DNA of 64,000 bases from Pseudomonas sp. HAR-UPW-AIA-41 (GTDB taxonomy: Bacteria > Pseudomonadota > Gammaproteobacteria > Pseudomonadales > Pseudomonadaceae), in the NCBI RefSeq assembly GCF_002304225.1, contig NZ_NSLB01000006.1, positions 186,001 through 250,000 on the forward strand. The letters run 5' to 3'. Every line of letters begins with the position of its first letter. Within the stretch, counting starts at the first letter, position 1. The notes under the pieces are model-generated. The model searched no databases. It had not been told where the DNA came from and saw nothing but the letters and a program-made list of their open reading frames with translations. The position numbers were made by a program, and so were the translations under genes. Of the stretch, positions 56,515-64,000 are shown in pieces.

Positions 56515-58659
56515 ATGTTGTTCAACCGTCTGTCCATCCAGTGGAAGATCACCCTGCTGGCAGGAATCTGCCTATTGGCGATCGTCGCCGTTCTGGTCAG
56601 CGCCTCGGTGGTGCAGGCCGGTCGCAACGCAACACTGGTCAAGAAGGCCAGTACTTCGATGCTGGAAGAGTCTGCCCGCTTGCGTATGTCCGCTCGTGGT
56701 GAAGCCCAGGCCCTGCGCATGCAACGCTACTTCATGGATGCCTTCCAGTACGGCAAAGGCGCCGCAAAACAGGTGCTGTTTATTCGCGAGCAGGCAGAAA
56801 AGCGTTTTCTCGATGCCTTTGATCTGCGCGAGGATCTGACCCGCCAGGTCAAGAGCGCACTGGAAGCCAACCGCAGTCTGTTAGGCATTTATGTCGCATT
56901 CGAGCCTAACGCTCTGGACGGCAAGGACGAGTTGTTTGTCGATCAGGAGGCCATCGGCAGCAACGACAAGGGCCGTTTCTCCCTGTACTGGGCGCAGAAC
57001 GCCAAGGGCGAAATCAACCTCTCGGCCATGACCGAAGAATCACTCAACGACACCACGCCCGGCATCAGCGGCGCCCCTTATAACGCCTGGTACAGCTGCC
57101 CACTGCAGACACGAACGCACTGCCTGCTGGAACCCTATATCGACGACACTAACGGGGTGAAAACCCTGATGACCAGTATTGCCTTCCCGCTTGAGGTCAA
57201 CGGCAAAGTTATCGGTGTACTTGGCGTGGATATCAGCCTGGCCAGCCTTCAAAGCATCAGTGACGAGGCCCACAAAGCACTGTTTGACGGTCAGGGACAT
57301 GTCAGCATCATCAGTTCAGCCGGACTCCTTGCAGGTCACAGCCGCGACAGCAAACTGCTGGGGGGCAAGTTGGACAAGGCGTTTGCCAACCAATCCAGTG
57401 AGATCATCCGCCTGATCGGACAAAACCAGCCGCAGTTACTGCATAACAGCGGCGTCATGCAAGTACTCGAACCGCTGCAACCGATTCCGGACAGTAAACC
57501 GTGGGCAGTGCTGGTCGAGGTCCCAGAGAATGTTCTGCTGGCTCCGGCTATTGCGCTCGAAAGCCAAATGGATGAAATGAGCCAGCGCAACACCACTGTT
57601 GCTCTCATTCTGGGGCTGGCAGGAGGTCTGATAGGACTCTTGCTCATCTGGCTGACAGCACTTGGCGTGACCAAGCCGATCCTGGCTGTTGCCAGTATGC
57701 TCAAAGACATCGCCAGCGGCGAAGGCGATTTGACCAAGCGTCTCGCCTACAACAAAGCCGATGAGCTCGGCGAACTGGCAGGTTGGTTCAACCGTTTCCT
57801 CGACAAGCTGCAACCCATTGTTGCCCAGGTCAAAGCCACCGTGATCGATGCCCGGCAGACCGCCGACCGGTCCGCCGGCATTGCCCAGCAGACCAGTGCC
57901 GGTATGCAGCAACAGTTCCGCGAAGTGGATCAGGTAGCCACCGCCTTCCACGAAATGAGCGCCACGGCGCAGGACGTAGCGCGCAGCGCCGCTCAGGCCG
58001 CCGCAGCGGCGCGTGGTGCCGATCAGGCCTGTCAGGAAGGGCTGGGCGTCATCGGCGCCACCACTTCCAGCATCGAACAGCTTTCGGCTGAGCTGACCAA
58101 GGCCATGCAGGAAGTTCAAGGCCTGGCCAGCAGCAGTGAGCAAATTGGTTCGGTTCTGGAAGTCATCCGCTCGATCGCCGAACAGACCAACCTCCTCGCC
58201 CTCAACGCGGCCATCGAAGCAGCCCGCGCTGGCGAAGCCGGTCGTGGTTTTGCCGTGGTTGCCGACGAGGTTCGCAATCTTGCCAAGCGGACTCAGGATT
58301 CGGTGGAAGAGATCCGCCAGGTCATCGAAGGCCTGCAAAGCGGCACCCGCGAAGTGGTCAGCTCAATGCACAGCAGCAACCGGCAGGCCGAAGGCAGCGT
58401 GCAACAGGTGGAAATGGCCGTAGCCGCTCTGCGCCGCATTGGTGAATCGGTCAGTGTGATCACCGACATGAACCTGCAGATCGCCAGCGCCGCCGAGGAG
58501 CAAAGCTCGGTCGCCGATGAGATCAACCGCAATGTGTCGTCGATCCGCGATGTCACCGAGTCGATCACACTGCAGGCAGACGAATCGGCACAGATCAGCC
58601 AGACACTCAACCAGCTGGCCAACCAGCAACAGGCGCTGATGGATCAGTTCCGCGTCTGA
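56515..58659 (+). CDS. Methyl-accepting chemotaxis protein with dCache domain
   Basis: The 714-residue chemoreceptor has a membrane helix (about 14-35), a large periplasmic double-Cache domain ([54 protein letters not shown]), a second helix (about 370-392), HAMP, and the signalling domain with [20 protein letters not shown]. The ligand domain recalls the polyamine/histamine receptors TlpQ and McpU, but this is from memory. The ATG at 56515 is used because the first ATG eight codons upstream lacks a ribosome site. Confidence 0.9.
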   Translation: MLFNRLSIQWKITLLAGICLLAIVAVLVSASVVQAGRNATLVKKASTSMLEESARLRMSARGEAQALRMQRYFMDAFQYGKGAAKQVLFIREQAEKRFLDAFDLREDLTRQVKSALEANRSLLGIYVAFEPNALDGKDELFVDQEAIGSNDKGRFSLYWAQNAKGEINLSAMTEESLNDTTPGISGAPYNAWYSCPLQTRTHCLLEPYIDDTNGVKTLMTSIAFPLEVNGKVIGVLGVDISLASLQSISDEAHKALFDGQGHVSIISSAGLLAGHSRDSKLLGGKLDKAFANQSSEIIRLIGQNQPQLLHNSGVMQVLEPLQPIPDSKPWAVLVEVPENVLLAPAIALESQMDEMSQRNTTVALILGLAGGLIGLLLIWLTALGVTKPILAVASMLKDIASGEGDLTKRLAYNKADELGELAGWFNRFLDKLQPIVAQVKATVIDARQTADRSAGIAQQTSAGMQQQFREVDQVATAFHEMSATAQDVARSAAQAAAAARGADQACQEGLGVIGATTSSIEQLSAELTKAMQEVQGLASSSEQIGSVLEVIRSIAEQTNLLALNAAIEAARAGEAGRGFAVVADEVRNLAKRTQDSVEEIRQVIEGLQSGTREVVSSMHSSNRQAEGSVQQVEMAVAALRRIGESVSVITDMNLQIASAAEEQSSVADEINRNVSSIRDVTESITLQADESAQISQTLNQLANQQQALMDQFRV

Positions 58660-58683
58660 CTGACCCGATTTGCCCACCACACT

Positions 58684-58712
58684 GGCGCCTGGCTCCTTGC
58701 CAGCCAGGCGCC
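58684..58712. other. Hairpin between chemoreceptor and FMN reductase genes
   Basis: An 11-bp stem GGCGCCTGGCT/AGCCAGGCGCC has a 7-nt loop and no T-run. It may act as a terminator in part. Confidence 0.45.
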
Positions 58713-58755
58713 AGGCTCGCTAGCCTGACTGTGACCCCACTCAGGATTCCCGAGC

Positions 58756-59340
58756 ATGCTCAAAATTGCCATTCTCAGCGGTTCCAACCGCCCCGACAGC
58801 CAATCGGCCAAAGTCGCCGCGTACCTGCAACAACAGCTGCAACAGCACGGTCAGCAGGCCTGCGTACTGGATATTGCTGCGACGCCCTTGCCACTCTGGC
58901 CCGCCGGTCCCGCCGAGCATTGGCCTGCCATGCAGGCAGAGCTGGCTGCCGCCGATGCGCTGGTGGTGATCGCTCCGGAATGGCATGGCATGGCCTGCCC
59001 GGCGGTGAAGAACTTCTTCCTCTATGCCAGCAAGGCCGAACTCGCGCACAAACCCGCCCTGCTGGTAGGGGTTTCCTCTGGTGTGGGCGGCGCCTACCCG
59101 ATCAGCGAACTGCGGGCCTCAGGCTACAAGAACAGCCGCCTGTGCTATCTGCCCGAACATCTGATCATCCGTCAGGTGGAACAGGTGCTCAATGCCGGGA
59201 CGGCACTCGGGGAAGGTGATCAACGTATCCGTGCACGCATCGACTATGCGCTGGATATCCTCTGTCAGTACGCCGAGGCACTGAAGCCCGTTCGAGCCAA
59301 CATCAGCTTCGCCAATCCGGACTTTGCCAACGGCATGTAA
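58756..59340 (+). CDS. NADPH-dependent FMN reductase family protein
   Basis: The 194-residue flavodoxin-like protein has the FMN phosphate loop SGSNRPDSQSAKVA (residues 8-21) and the isoalloxazine-contact segment APEWHGMACPAVKNFFLYAS, typical of the NADPH-dependent FMN reductase/SsuE/chromate reductase superfamily. Substrate unknown. It is convergent with the histidine kinase gene. Confidence 0.85.
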   Translation: MLKIAILSGSNRPDSQSAKVAAYLQQQLQQHGQQACVLDIAATPLPLWPAGPAEHWPAMQAELAAADALVVIAPEWHGMACPAVKNFFLYASKAELAHKPALLVGVSSGVGGAYPISELRASGYKNSRLCYLPEHLIIRQVEQVLNAGTALGEGDQRIRARIDYALDILCQYAEALKPVRANISFANPDFANGM

Positions 59341-59344
59341 GGCT

Positions 59345-60664
59345 TCAGCCCGCCTTTCGCGGCAGTTCGATCCTGACGCACAGACCGCCCAGCGGGCTCT
59401 GCCTCAGAGTCAGGACGGCGCCCCAGCTGTTGGCGATATCGCGCACGATGGCAAGCCCCAGCCCATGCCCGGCAACTTCCTCATCCAGCCGCGAACCACG
59501 TTGCAGCACCTGCTCACGCTCGCTCGCCGCTATCCCGGGGCCGTCATCCTCAACCTGCAGGATATACGCCTGCGGCAAGGCCTCGATCGTCAACCGCACC
59601 CGGCTGACCGCCCATTTGCAGGCATTGTCGAGCAGATTGCCGAGCAGCTCGAGGCAGTCTTCGCGGTCCACCGGCAGCCGCAGCCCCGCCACCACCTGTG
59701 ATTCCAGCTGCAGTCCCCGCGGGTGAATCATACGCAAGGTATCGAGCAGCGCCGGCACTTCCTCGGCACAATTGAAGTGCGCCCCCGGCAGCACCTCACC
59801 TGCCAGCCTCGCACGCCCCAACTCGCGCTCCAGGCGCTCGCGGATCAGCAACAACTGCTCATGCAGACTTTGTCGAAGCGTTTCGTGTGCCCTGAGCTCA
59901 TCGCGCTGCAGCAGCGTTAACAGCACAGCCAGCGGGGTCTTCAGGGCATGTCCGAGATTGCCCAGAGCATGACGCGATCGCTGCAGGGTCGTCTCGGTAT
60001 GGCGCAGCAGTTGGTTGATCTGCTCTACCAGCGGCTGTAACTCACTGACAGTGACCAGCTCCAGCTGACTCCGATGTCCCTGCTCCAGCTGCTGCAATTG
60101 CAGGCGCGCCTGCTCCAGCGGCCGCAGAGCACTGCGAACCGCCCAGCGCTGAACCAGTAGCAAGAGGAGCAACAAGCCTGCACCAAAACCAAGCGCAAAC
60201 TGCTGCATGCGGGTGAATGCCTGCAGTACCGGGTTGTAGTCCTGCGCCACGCAGATACGCACGGGCAGGCCCTGGCGCTTGAAACTGGCGCAATAGACCA
60301 GCAGATGCTGGCCCTGAGGACCATGCTGCAATTCTTCCTGCAGCCCGGCTGACGACGGCATCAACAGCTCCCGGTCCCAGAGCGAGCGCGAGCGCCACAG
60401 CTGACCATCGATGTCGATAAGAAAGTAGCGTCCGGAATAGGGGCGCTGGAATGACGGATCGACGAGCTGTGTTTCCAGCTGAACACCTGAAGGCTTGCGC
60501 GCTATCGCCCGCAACAGGCTCTCGGCCTCGTCACGCAAATCACTCTGCAGATAGCTGCGCAGACCACGGTCGAACAGCCACAGACTGCCCTGTGCCAGCA
60601 AACCGCCTGCCAGTAACAGGCTGACCAGCAGTGCCAGGCCGATGCGCCGTTGGATCGACCCCAT
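59345..60664 (-). CDS. Sensor histidine kinase (BqsS/PhoQ-like)
   Basis: The 439-residue inner-membrane kinase has helices at about 8-28 and 160-178 flanking a periplasmic domain, an HAMP-like stretch, the H-box LGNLGHALKTPLAVL, and ATP-lid motifs NLLDNACKWA, VEDDGPGI and GHGLGLAIV. The periplasmic segment just after the first helix holds R44-DEA-E48, close to the RExxE iron motif described for BqsS. Its start overlaps the regulator stop (TGATG). Confidence 0.88.
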   Translation of the reverse strand: MGSIQRRIGLALLVSLLLAGGLLAQGSLWLFDRGLRSYLQSDLRDEAESLLRAIARKPSGVQLETQLVDPSFQRPYSGRYFLIDIDGQLWRSRSLWDRELLMPSSAGLQEELQHGPQGQHLLVYCASFKRQGLPVRICVAQDYNPVLQAFTRMQQFALGFGAGLLLLLLLVQRWAVRSALRPLEQARLQLQQLEQGHRSQLELVTVSELQPLVEQINQLLRHTETTLQRSRHALGNLGHALKTPLAVLLTLLQRDELRAHETLRQSLHEQLLLIRERLERELGRARLAGEVLPGAHFNCAEEVPALLDTLRMIHPRGLQLESQVVAGLRLPVDREDCLELLGNLLDNACKWAVSRVRLTIEALPQAYILQVEDDGPGIAASEREQVLQRGSRLDEEVAGHGLGLAIVRDIANSWGAVLTLRQSPLGGLCVRIELPRKAG

Positions 60665-61329
60665 CAGTGGACACCAACGAAGCGATAGCCCTGGCCGCGG
60701 CGGGTCTCGATCACTGTCTTGCCGAACTTGCCACGCAGGCGGTTGACCAAAACTTCGAGCACGTTGGAGTCGCGTTCACTCTCACCGTCATACAGGTGAT
60801 CACTCAACTGGCTCTTCGACAGCAGTTGACCACTGTGCAACATGAAGTAGCGCAGCAGGCGAAACTCGGCGGCAGTCAGTTCCACGCATTGTCCATTGAG
60901 GGTGACACGCTGCTGGGCTTCATCCAGTTGCAGGCCGCCCACCATCAGCTCAGGCTGATTGCTCAGCCCATTGGAACGGCGCAGCAAGGCCTGGATACGA
61001 AGCAGCAGTTCCTCGGGATGGAAAGGCTTGCTCAGGTAGTCATCAGCCCCCGCCTTGAGCCCTTCGATACGCTCAGCCCAGGATGAACGCGCAGTCAGAA
61101 TGAGTACCGGTGTATGGCTGCCCTTGCCACGCCACTCGCGCAGCACCTCAAGCCCCGGACGCCCCGGCAGGCCAAGATCAAGGATGATGAGATCATAAGG
61201 CTCGCTGATACCCTGATAGGCGGCATCGCGCCCGTCAGCCAGCCAGTCGACCGCATAGCCGTGCCGCCCCAGCTCTGCCAGCAGCGAATCAGCCAGCTCA
61301 ACACTGTCTTCGACCAGCAACAGGCGCAT
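60664..61329 (-). CDS. OmpR-family response regulator (BqsR/PmrA-like)
   Basis: The 221-residue regulator has the receiver domain with phospho-Asp in [11 protein letters not shown] and the switch Lys in [10 protein letters not shown], and a winged-helix output domain ([47 protein letters not shown]). It lies between PepSY genes and its kinase, all overlapping, as one operon. Confidence 0.92.
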   Translation of the reverse strand: MRLLLVEDSVELADSLLAELGRHGYAVDWLADGRDAAYQGISEPYDLIILDLGLPGRPGLEVLREWRGKGSHTPVLILTARSSWAERIEGLKAGADDYLSKPFHPEELLLRIQALLRRSNGLSNQPELMVGGLQLDEAQQRVTLNGQCVELTAAEFRLLRYFMLHSGQLLSKSQLSDHLYDGESERDSNVLEVLVNRLRGKFGKTVIETRRGQGYRFVGVH

Positions 61330-61634
61330 CAGTCGTCCTCCTCATCCTTGAGCAACTGCCCGCTTTGCGCATCAAGTTCCAGTTCGCGGACAGTGCCGCT
61401 TGCAGTGAGCAACTCCACCTCATAGCGATAACGGCCGTGTTCGAGTTCCAGCTCGGCCTCCAGCAAAGTCGCCCCGGGATAGGTGCCCAGGGCTTGTTGC
61501 AGGAGCTTATCCAGGGGCTGAATCTGACCGCTGCGAGCCAGTTCCAGCGCCTCGTCGTGATCAAGATCACGCCCGAAGACTGCCGTGCTGGTGAAAACGC
61601 AGAGCAGAAGCAGACCCGGCCCACGCAGTATCAT
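61329..61634 (-). CDS. PepSY-domain periplasmic protein (second of pair)
   Basis: The 101-residue precursor has a signal peptide ending near TAVFG and one PepSY domain ([40 protein letters not shown]). The C-terminus is acidic (DEEDD). Its stop overlaps the regulator start. Small PepSY proteins beside two-component systems may modulate the sensor or bind metal. I use the ATG at 61634. Confidence 0.85.
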   Translation of the reverse strand: MILRGPGLLLLCVFTSTAVFGRDLDHDEALELARSGQIQPLDKLLQQALGTYPGATLLEAELELEHGRYRYEVELLTASGTVRELELDAQSGQLLKDEEDD

Positions 61635-61639
61635 GCTAA

Positions 61640-61948
61640 TCAATCGTCCTGATGGTCCTGCAGCACTGCACCTGTGGTGGCGTCCAGCTGAACGTCCCAC
61701 TGTACGCCCTGGGCATCACGCAGTTCGACCTGATACTGGTAACGCCCGTGCTCGTGCTCCAGCTCGGTTTCCTCGATCGTGGCCCCCGGGTGCTTGGCAA
61801 GTGCGGCAGCATTGAGCTTTTCGAAGGACTGGATAGTACCGGCATCGCGCAGACGCAGCGCTTCATCCGGGCCCAGATCACGCGCCTGAACCGTCATGCT
61901 CCCCAGGGCCAGGGCAGTCAGCGTCAGAATTGAAGTCAGCTTTTTCAT
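61640..61948 (-). CDS. PepSY-domain periplasmic protein (first of pair)
   Basis: The 102-residue precursor has signal peptide MKKLTSILTLTALALGSMTVQA and one PepSY domain, parallel to its neighbour (GPDEALRLRDAGTIQSFEKL; ELEHEHGRYQYQVELRDAQG). It is the first gene of PepSY-PepSY-regulator-kinase, 5 bp before the next, and looks like a tandem duplicate. An inverted repeat GAGTGTG/CACACTC (61966-61995) just upstream may be an operator. Confidence 0.87.
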   Translation of the reverse strand: MKKLTSILTLTALALGSMTVQARDLGPDEALRLRDAGTIQSFEKLNAAALAKHPGATIEETELEHEHGRYQYQVELRDAQGVQWDVQLDATTGAVLQDHQDD

Positions 61949-62071
61949 GGGTCGTTTCCTCGTTTGAGTGTGTAAGGACTTTGTGTTGCACACTCTAGCC
62001 ACACTCGATTAACTCAAACTGAATGCCCACTGCACCGCCTGCTGTCGAGATATTCACCGGGTGAAGAGCGC

Positions 62072-62099
62072 TTGGCCGTAGCCACACAAGACCTATAAT
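62072..62099 (+). promoter_or_regulatory. Candidate promoter of the patatin-like gene
   Basis: TTGGCC (62072-62077), 16 bp, perfect TATAAT (62094-62099); start near 62106, 19 nt before the ATG. Confidence 0.5.
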
Positions 62100-62124
62100 C
62101 GCCGGCTGTTTGCAGGAGACACGC

Positions 62125-63204
62125 ATGCCAGCCATTCACCGAAGATTCCCAGCCCTGACCATCCGTGCCGGACAGCGTGCCATGCAACGCATCCGCAGCC
62201 AAGGCTTGCAGGCGGCCGATGTCAGCATCCTGCCAGGAGCAGCAGGTGGCCCCAAAGGTCTGGGGATTCAGGGGCTTGATCTGGCACTTTTCGGTTCATG
62301 GCTACCCAGCGCACCGCGACAGAGAACGCTGATCGGCGCGTCCATCGGCTCCTGGCGCTTCGCAAGTGCCTGCCTGCCAGACCCGGTACAAGGCCTGCTG
62401 CGCCTGGGCGAGCTGTATACCAGCCAGCGTTTTGCCAAGGGTGTCAGCATGGCCGAGGTCAGCCGCAGCTGCACACAGCTGCTTGATGACTTGCTGCAGG
62501 GGCAAGATGCTCAGGTAACCTGCAATCCGCTGTACCACCTGAATATTCTGGTAGTGAAAAGCCGGGGGCTGTTACGACACGATCACCGCGGCAAACTCGG
62601 TCTGGGTCTGTCAGCGGTGATTGGCAATAACCTGCTGTCCCGCCAGCGTCTGCAAGGCCACTTCGAACGCATAGTCATGCATGATCCAAGGCAGGCCCCG
62701 CCGCTGGCGCCCCTGACCGACTTCACCTCGCACTACCACGAACTGGGCGCGCACAACCTGCGTCAGTCGTTGCTTGCCTCGGGATCCATCCCCATGGTGA
62801 TGAACGCCATCAACGATATTCCCGGCGTCAGCGCGGGCGTTTTCCGCGATGGCGGCCTGCTCGACTACCACCTGGACCTGCCCTACCAGGCTGACGGCAT
62901 CGTGCTCTACCCTCACTTCACCGACCGCGTCATTCCCGGCTGGTTCGACAAGTCGCTGCCATGGCGCAGGGCCAATGCCGAGCAGTTACAAGACGTACTT
63001 CTGATCTCGCCTTCACGCGAGTATCTGTCACAACTTCCCCACGGCAAGCTGCCGGACCGCAGTGACTTCAAGCGCTATCTGGGCAACGATCAAGGCCGCG
63101 AGGATTATTGGCGTCAGGCCATGGCCGAGAGCCGACGCCTGGGTGACGAATTCCTTGAATTGGCTGATAGTGGCGATATAGCCGAGCGACTGCAGCCGCT
63201 CTGA
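62125..63204 (+). CDS. Patatin-like phospholipase family protein
   Basis: The 359-residue protein has the patatin features: glycine-rich oxyanion loop GAAGGPKGLGIQG, nucleophile Ser in GASIGSWR (G-x-S-x-G) and the Asp of the dyad in RDGGLLDY. It has no signal peptide. Substrate unknown, probably a lipid ester. The ATG at 62125 has AGGAGA upstream. It is divergent from the PepSY operon. Confidence 0.85.
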   Translation: MPAIHRRFPALTIRAGQRAMQRIRSQGLQAADVSILPGAAGGPKGLGIQGLDLALFGSWLPSAPRQRTLIGASIGSWRFASACLPDPVQGLLRLGELYTSQRFAKGVSMAEVSRSCTQLLDDLLQGQDAQVTCNPLYHLNILVVKSRGLLRHDHRGKLGLGLSAVIGNNLLSRQRLQGHFERIVMHDPRQAPPLAPLTDFTSHYHELGAHNLRQSLLASGSIPMVMNAINDIPGVSAGVFRDGGLLDYHLDLPYQADGIVLYPHFTDRVIPGWFDKSLPWRRANAEQLQDVLLISPSREYLSQLPHGKLPDRSDFKRYLGNDQGREDYWRQAMAESRRLGDEFLELADSGDIAERLQPL

Positions 63205-63288
63205 TGGGCTGCAGTCGCCCGGTGGCTCAGACACCAGCGGAAGGTGTTCAACAAGCTTTTAGATGATTGAGGTTACCAGGGAGGGGGC

Positions 63289-64000
63289 ATGCGGTTAGCA
63301 GTAGCAATCATTCACGGCATTGGCAATCAGCCGGATCAGCGTGATGAGGAAGGCTTGCACACTTTCGCCGCCCCCTTGGTCGCGGCATTGCGCAAGCGGC
63401 TGGGTTCCGACGCCAAGGAGATTGCATTCCAGAGTCTGTACTGGGCCAGTGTCCTCGATCAGCGCGAAGAGGCCTATCTGCAGGCCCTGCACGACCAGCC
63501 GCTGCGTTGGCGCTGGTTACGCAGAATCATCACCTTGTTTCTTGGTGATGCCAGCGGCTATCGCAAAACCTCCCAAGCCTATGACACCAGTTACGAAGAG
63601 GTGCATCAATGCGTGCGCCAGGGGCTGAATGAACTACGGGCCAAGGTCGGCCGACACGCCTCTGATTGTGCTGGCCCATTCACTGGGGGGACACATTTTC
63701 TCCAACTACGTCTGGGATCAGCAGAAGCTCAACCAAAGCAGCAGCTGTGCGCTGGATCCATTCCTTGGTCTGGAGACTTTCAGCGGATTCATCACCTTCG
63801 GCTGCAATATTCCGCTCTTCACCTTTGCCTATGACCCAGTCGTTCCTATTCGCTTTCCTGGTCACTGTTTGCCGACACCTCTGCAGACTCAGGCACGCTG
63901 GCTGAATGTCTATGCACCGGCCGATATCCTGGGGTACCCGCTTCGACCATTGCAGAACTATGCGCAGGTCGTTACCGAGGACTGCAGCATGGCTGTCGGC
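63289..64000 (+). pseudogene. Alpha/beta hydrolase with a frameshift, running off the window
   Basis: The frame from the ATG at 63289 (RLAVAIIHGIGNQPDQRDEE) is good to about residue 118 (LNELRAKVG). The protein then continues in the next frame from about 63650: DTPLIVLAHSLGGHIFSNYV, with the nucleophile Ser in HSLGG, open to the window end. One frame change in 63647-63655 (net one extra or two missing bases) explains both parts. It may be a true pseudogene or a sequencing error; the 3' end is outside. Confidence 0.75.

Overview
The window is a contiguous piece of a gamma-proteobacterial chromosome, almost certainly Pseudomonas in the broad sense. The evidence is the high G+C, the protein sequences, and a gene order from memory close to the P. 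aeruginosa block ppiB-glnS-cysS-folD-tRNAs-tig-clpP-clpX-lon-hupB-tRNA-Asp-ppiD-fabI. I see no insertion sequence, prophage or CRISPR array.

Layout. 1-10.5 kb: end of a peptide-type ABC ATPase, fabI, ppiD, tRNA-Asp, hupB, lon, clpX, clpP, tig and a tRNA-Arg/His/Leu cluster. This is a protein quality-control block, with sigma-32-like promoters in front of lon and clpX. 10.7-25.1 kb: folD, an amidase, cysS/glnS, ppiB/lpxH, an SPFH protein, miaE, an Anr-box universal stress protein, a DUF1289 protein, acnB with a long structured leader, and a small lipoprotein. 25.1-32 kb: nitrate sensing and uptake (nasS, nasT, alaC, nrtABC-type transporter). 32-41 kb: plsC, a periplasmic binding-like protein, a CorA-type transporter, a GEMM (cyclic-di-GMP-I class) riboswitch on the minus strand in front of a 79-residue Cys/His protein, a glutamine amidotransferase, acyl-CoA dehydrogenase/LysR, a PilT/PilU ATPase, and small genes. 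41-50 kb: DUF3833/SDR, an intact PAS-GAF-GGDEF cyclase beside the remnant of a second GGDEF gene, ybiT, uppP and a chemoreceptor. 50-64 kb: a fatty-acid-hydroxylase-like protein, PnuC plus ribosylnicotinamide kinase, a RoxA-like dihaem cytochrome c paired with a membrane-anchored catalase-like protein, a second chemoreceptor, a PepSY-PepSY-regulator-kinase operon, a patatin-like hydrolase, and a frameshifted alpha/beta hydrolase running off the edge.

The best regulatory finds are three. (1) Both nrtA and nasS have the same leader order: sigma-54 promoter, two hexaloop hairpins of the ANTAR-target type (A1 and G4 in each loop), then an intrinsic terminator whose 5' arm starts inside the second loop. 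The nasS copy implies that NasT antiterminates its own operon. (2) The GEMM riboswitch starts from a promoter embedded in the terminator stem of the upstream gene and controls an uncharacterised small protein. (3) acnB has a roughly 280-nt leader holding a 16-bp perfect inverted repeat with arms 100 bp apart.

All functional calls come from reading sequence and motifs and from memory of the families; no database search was run.
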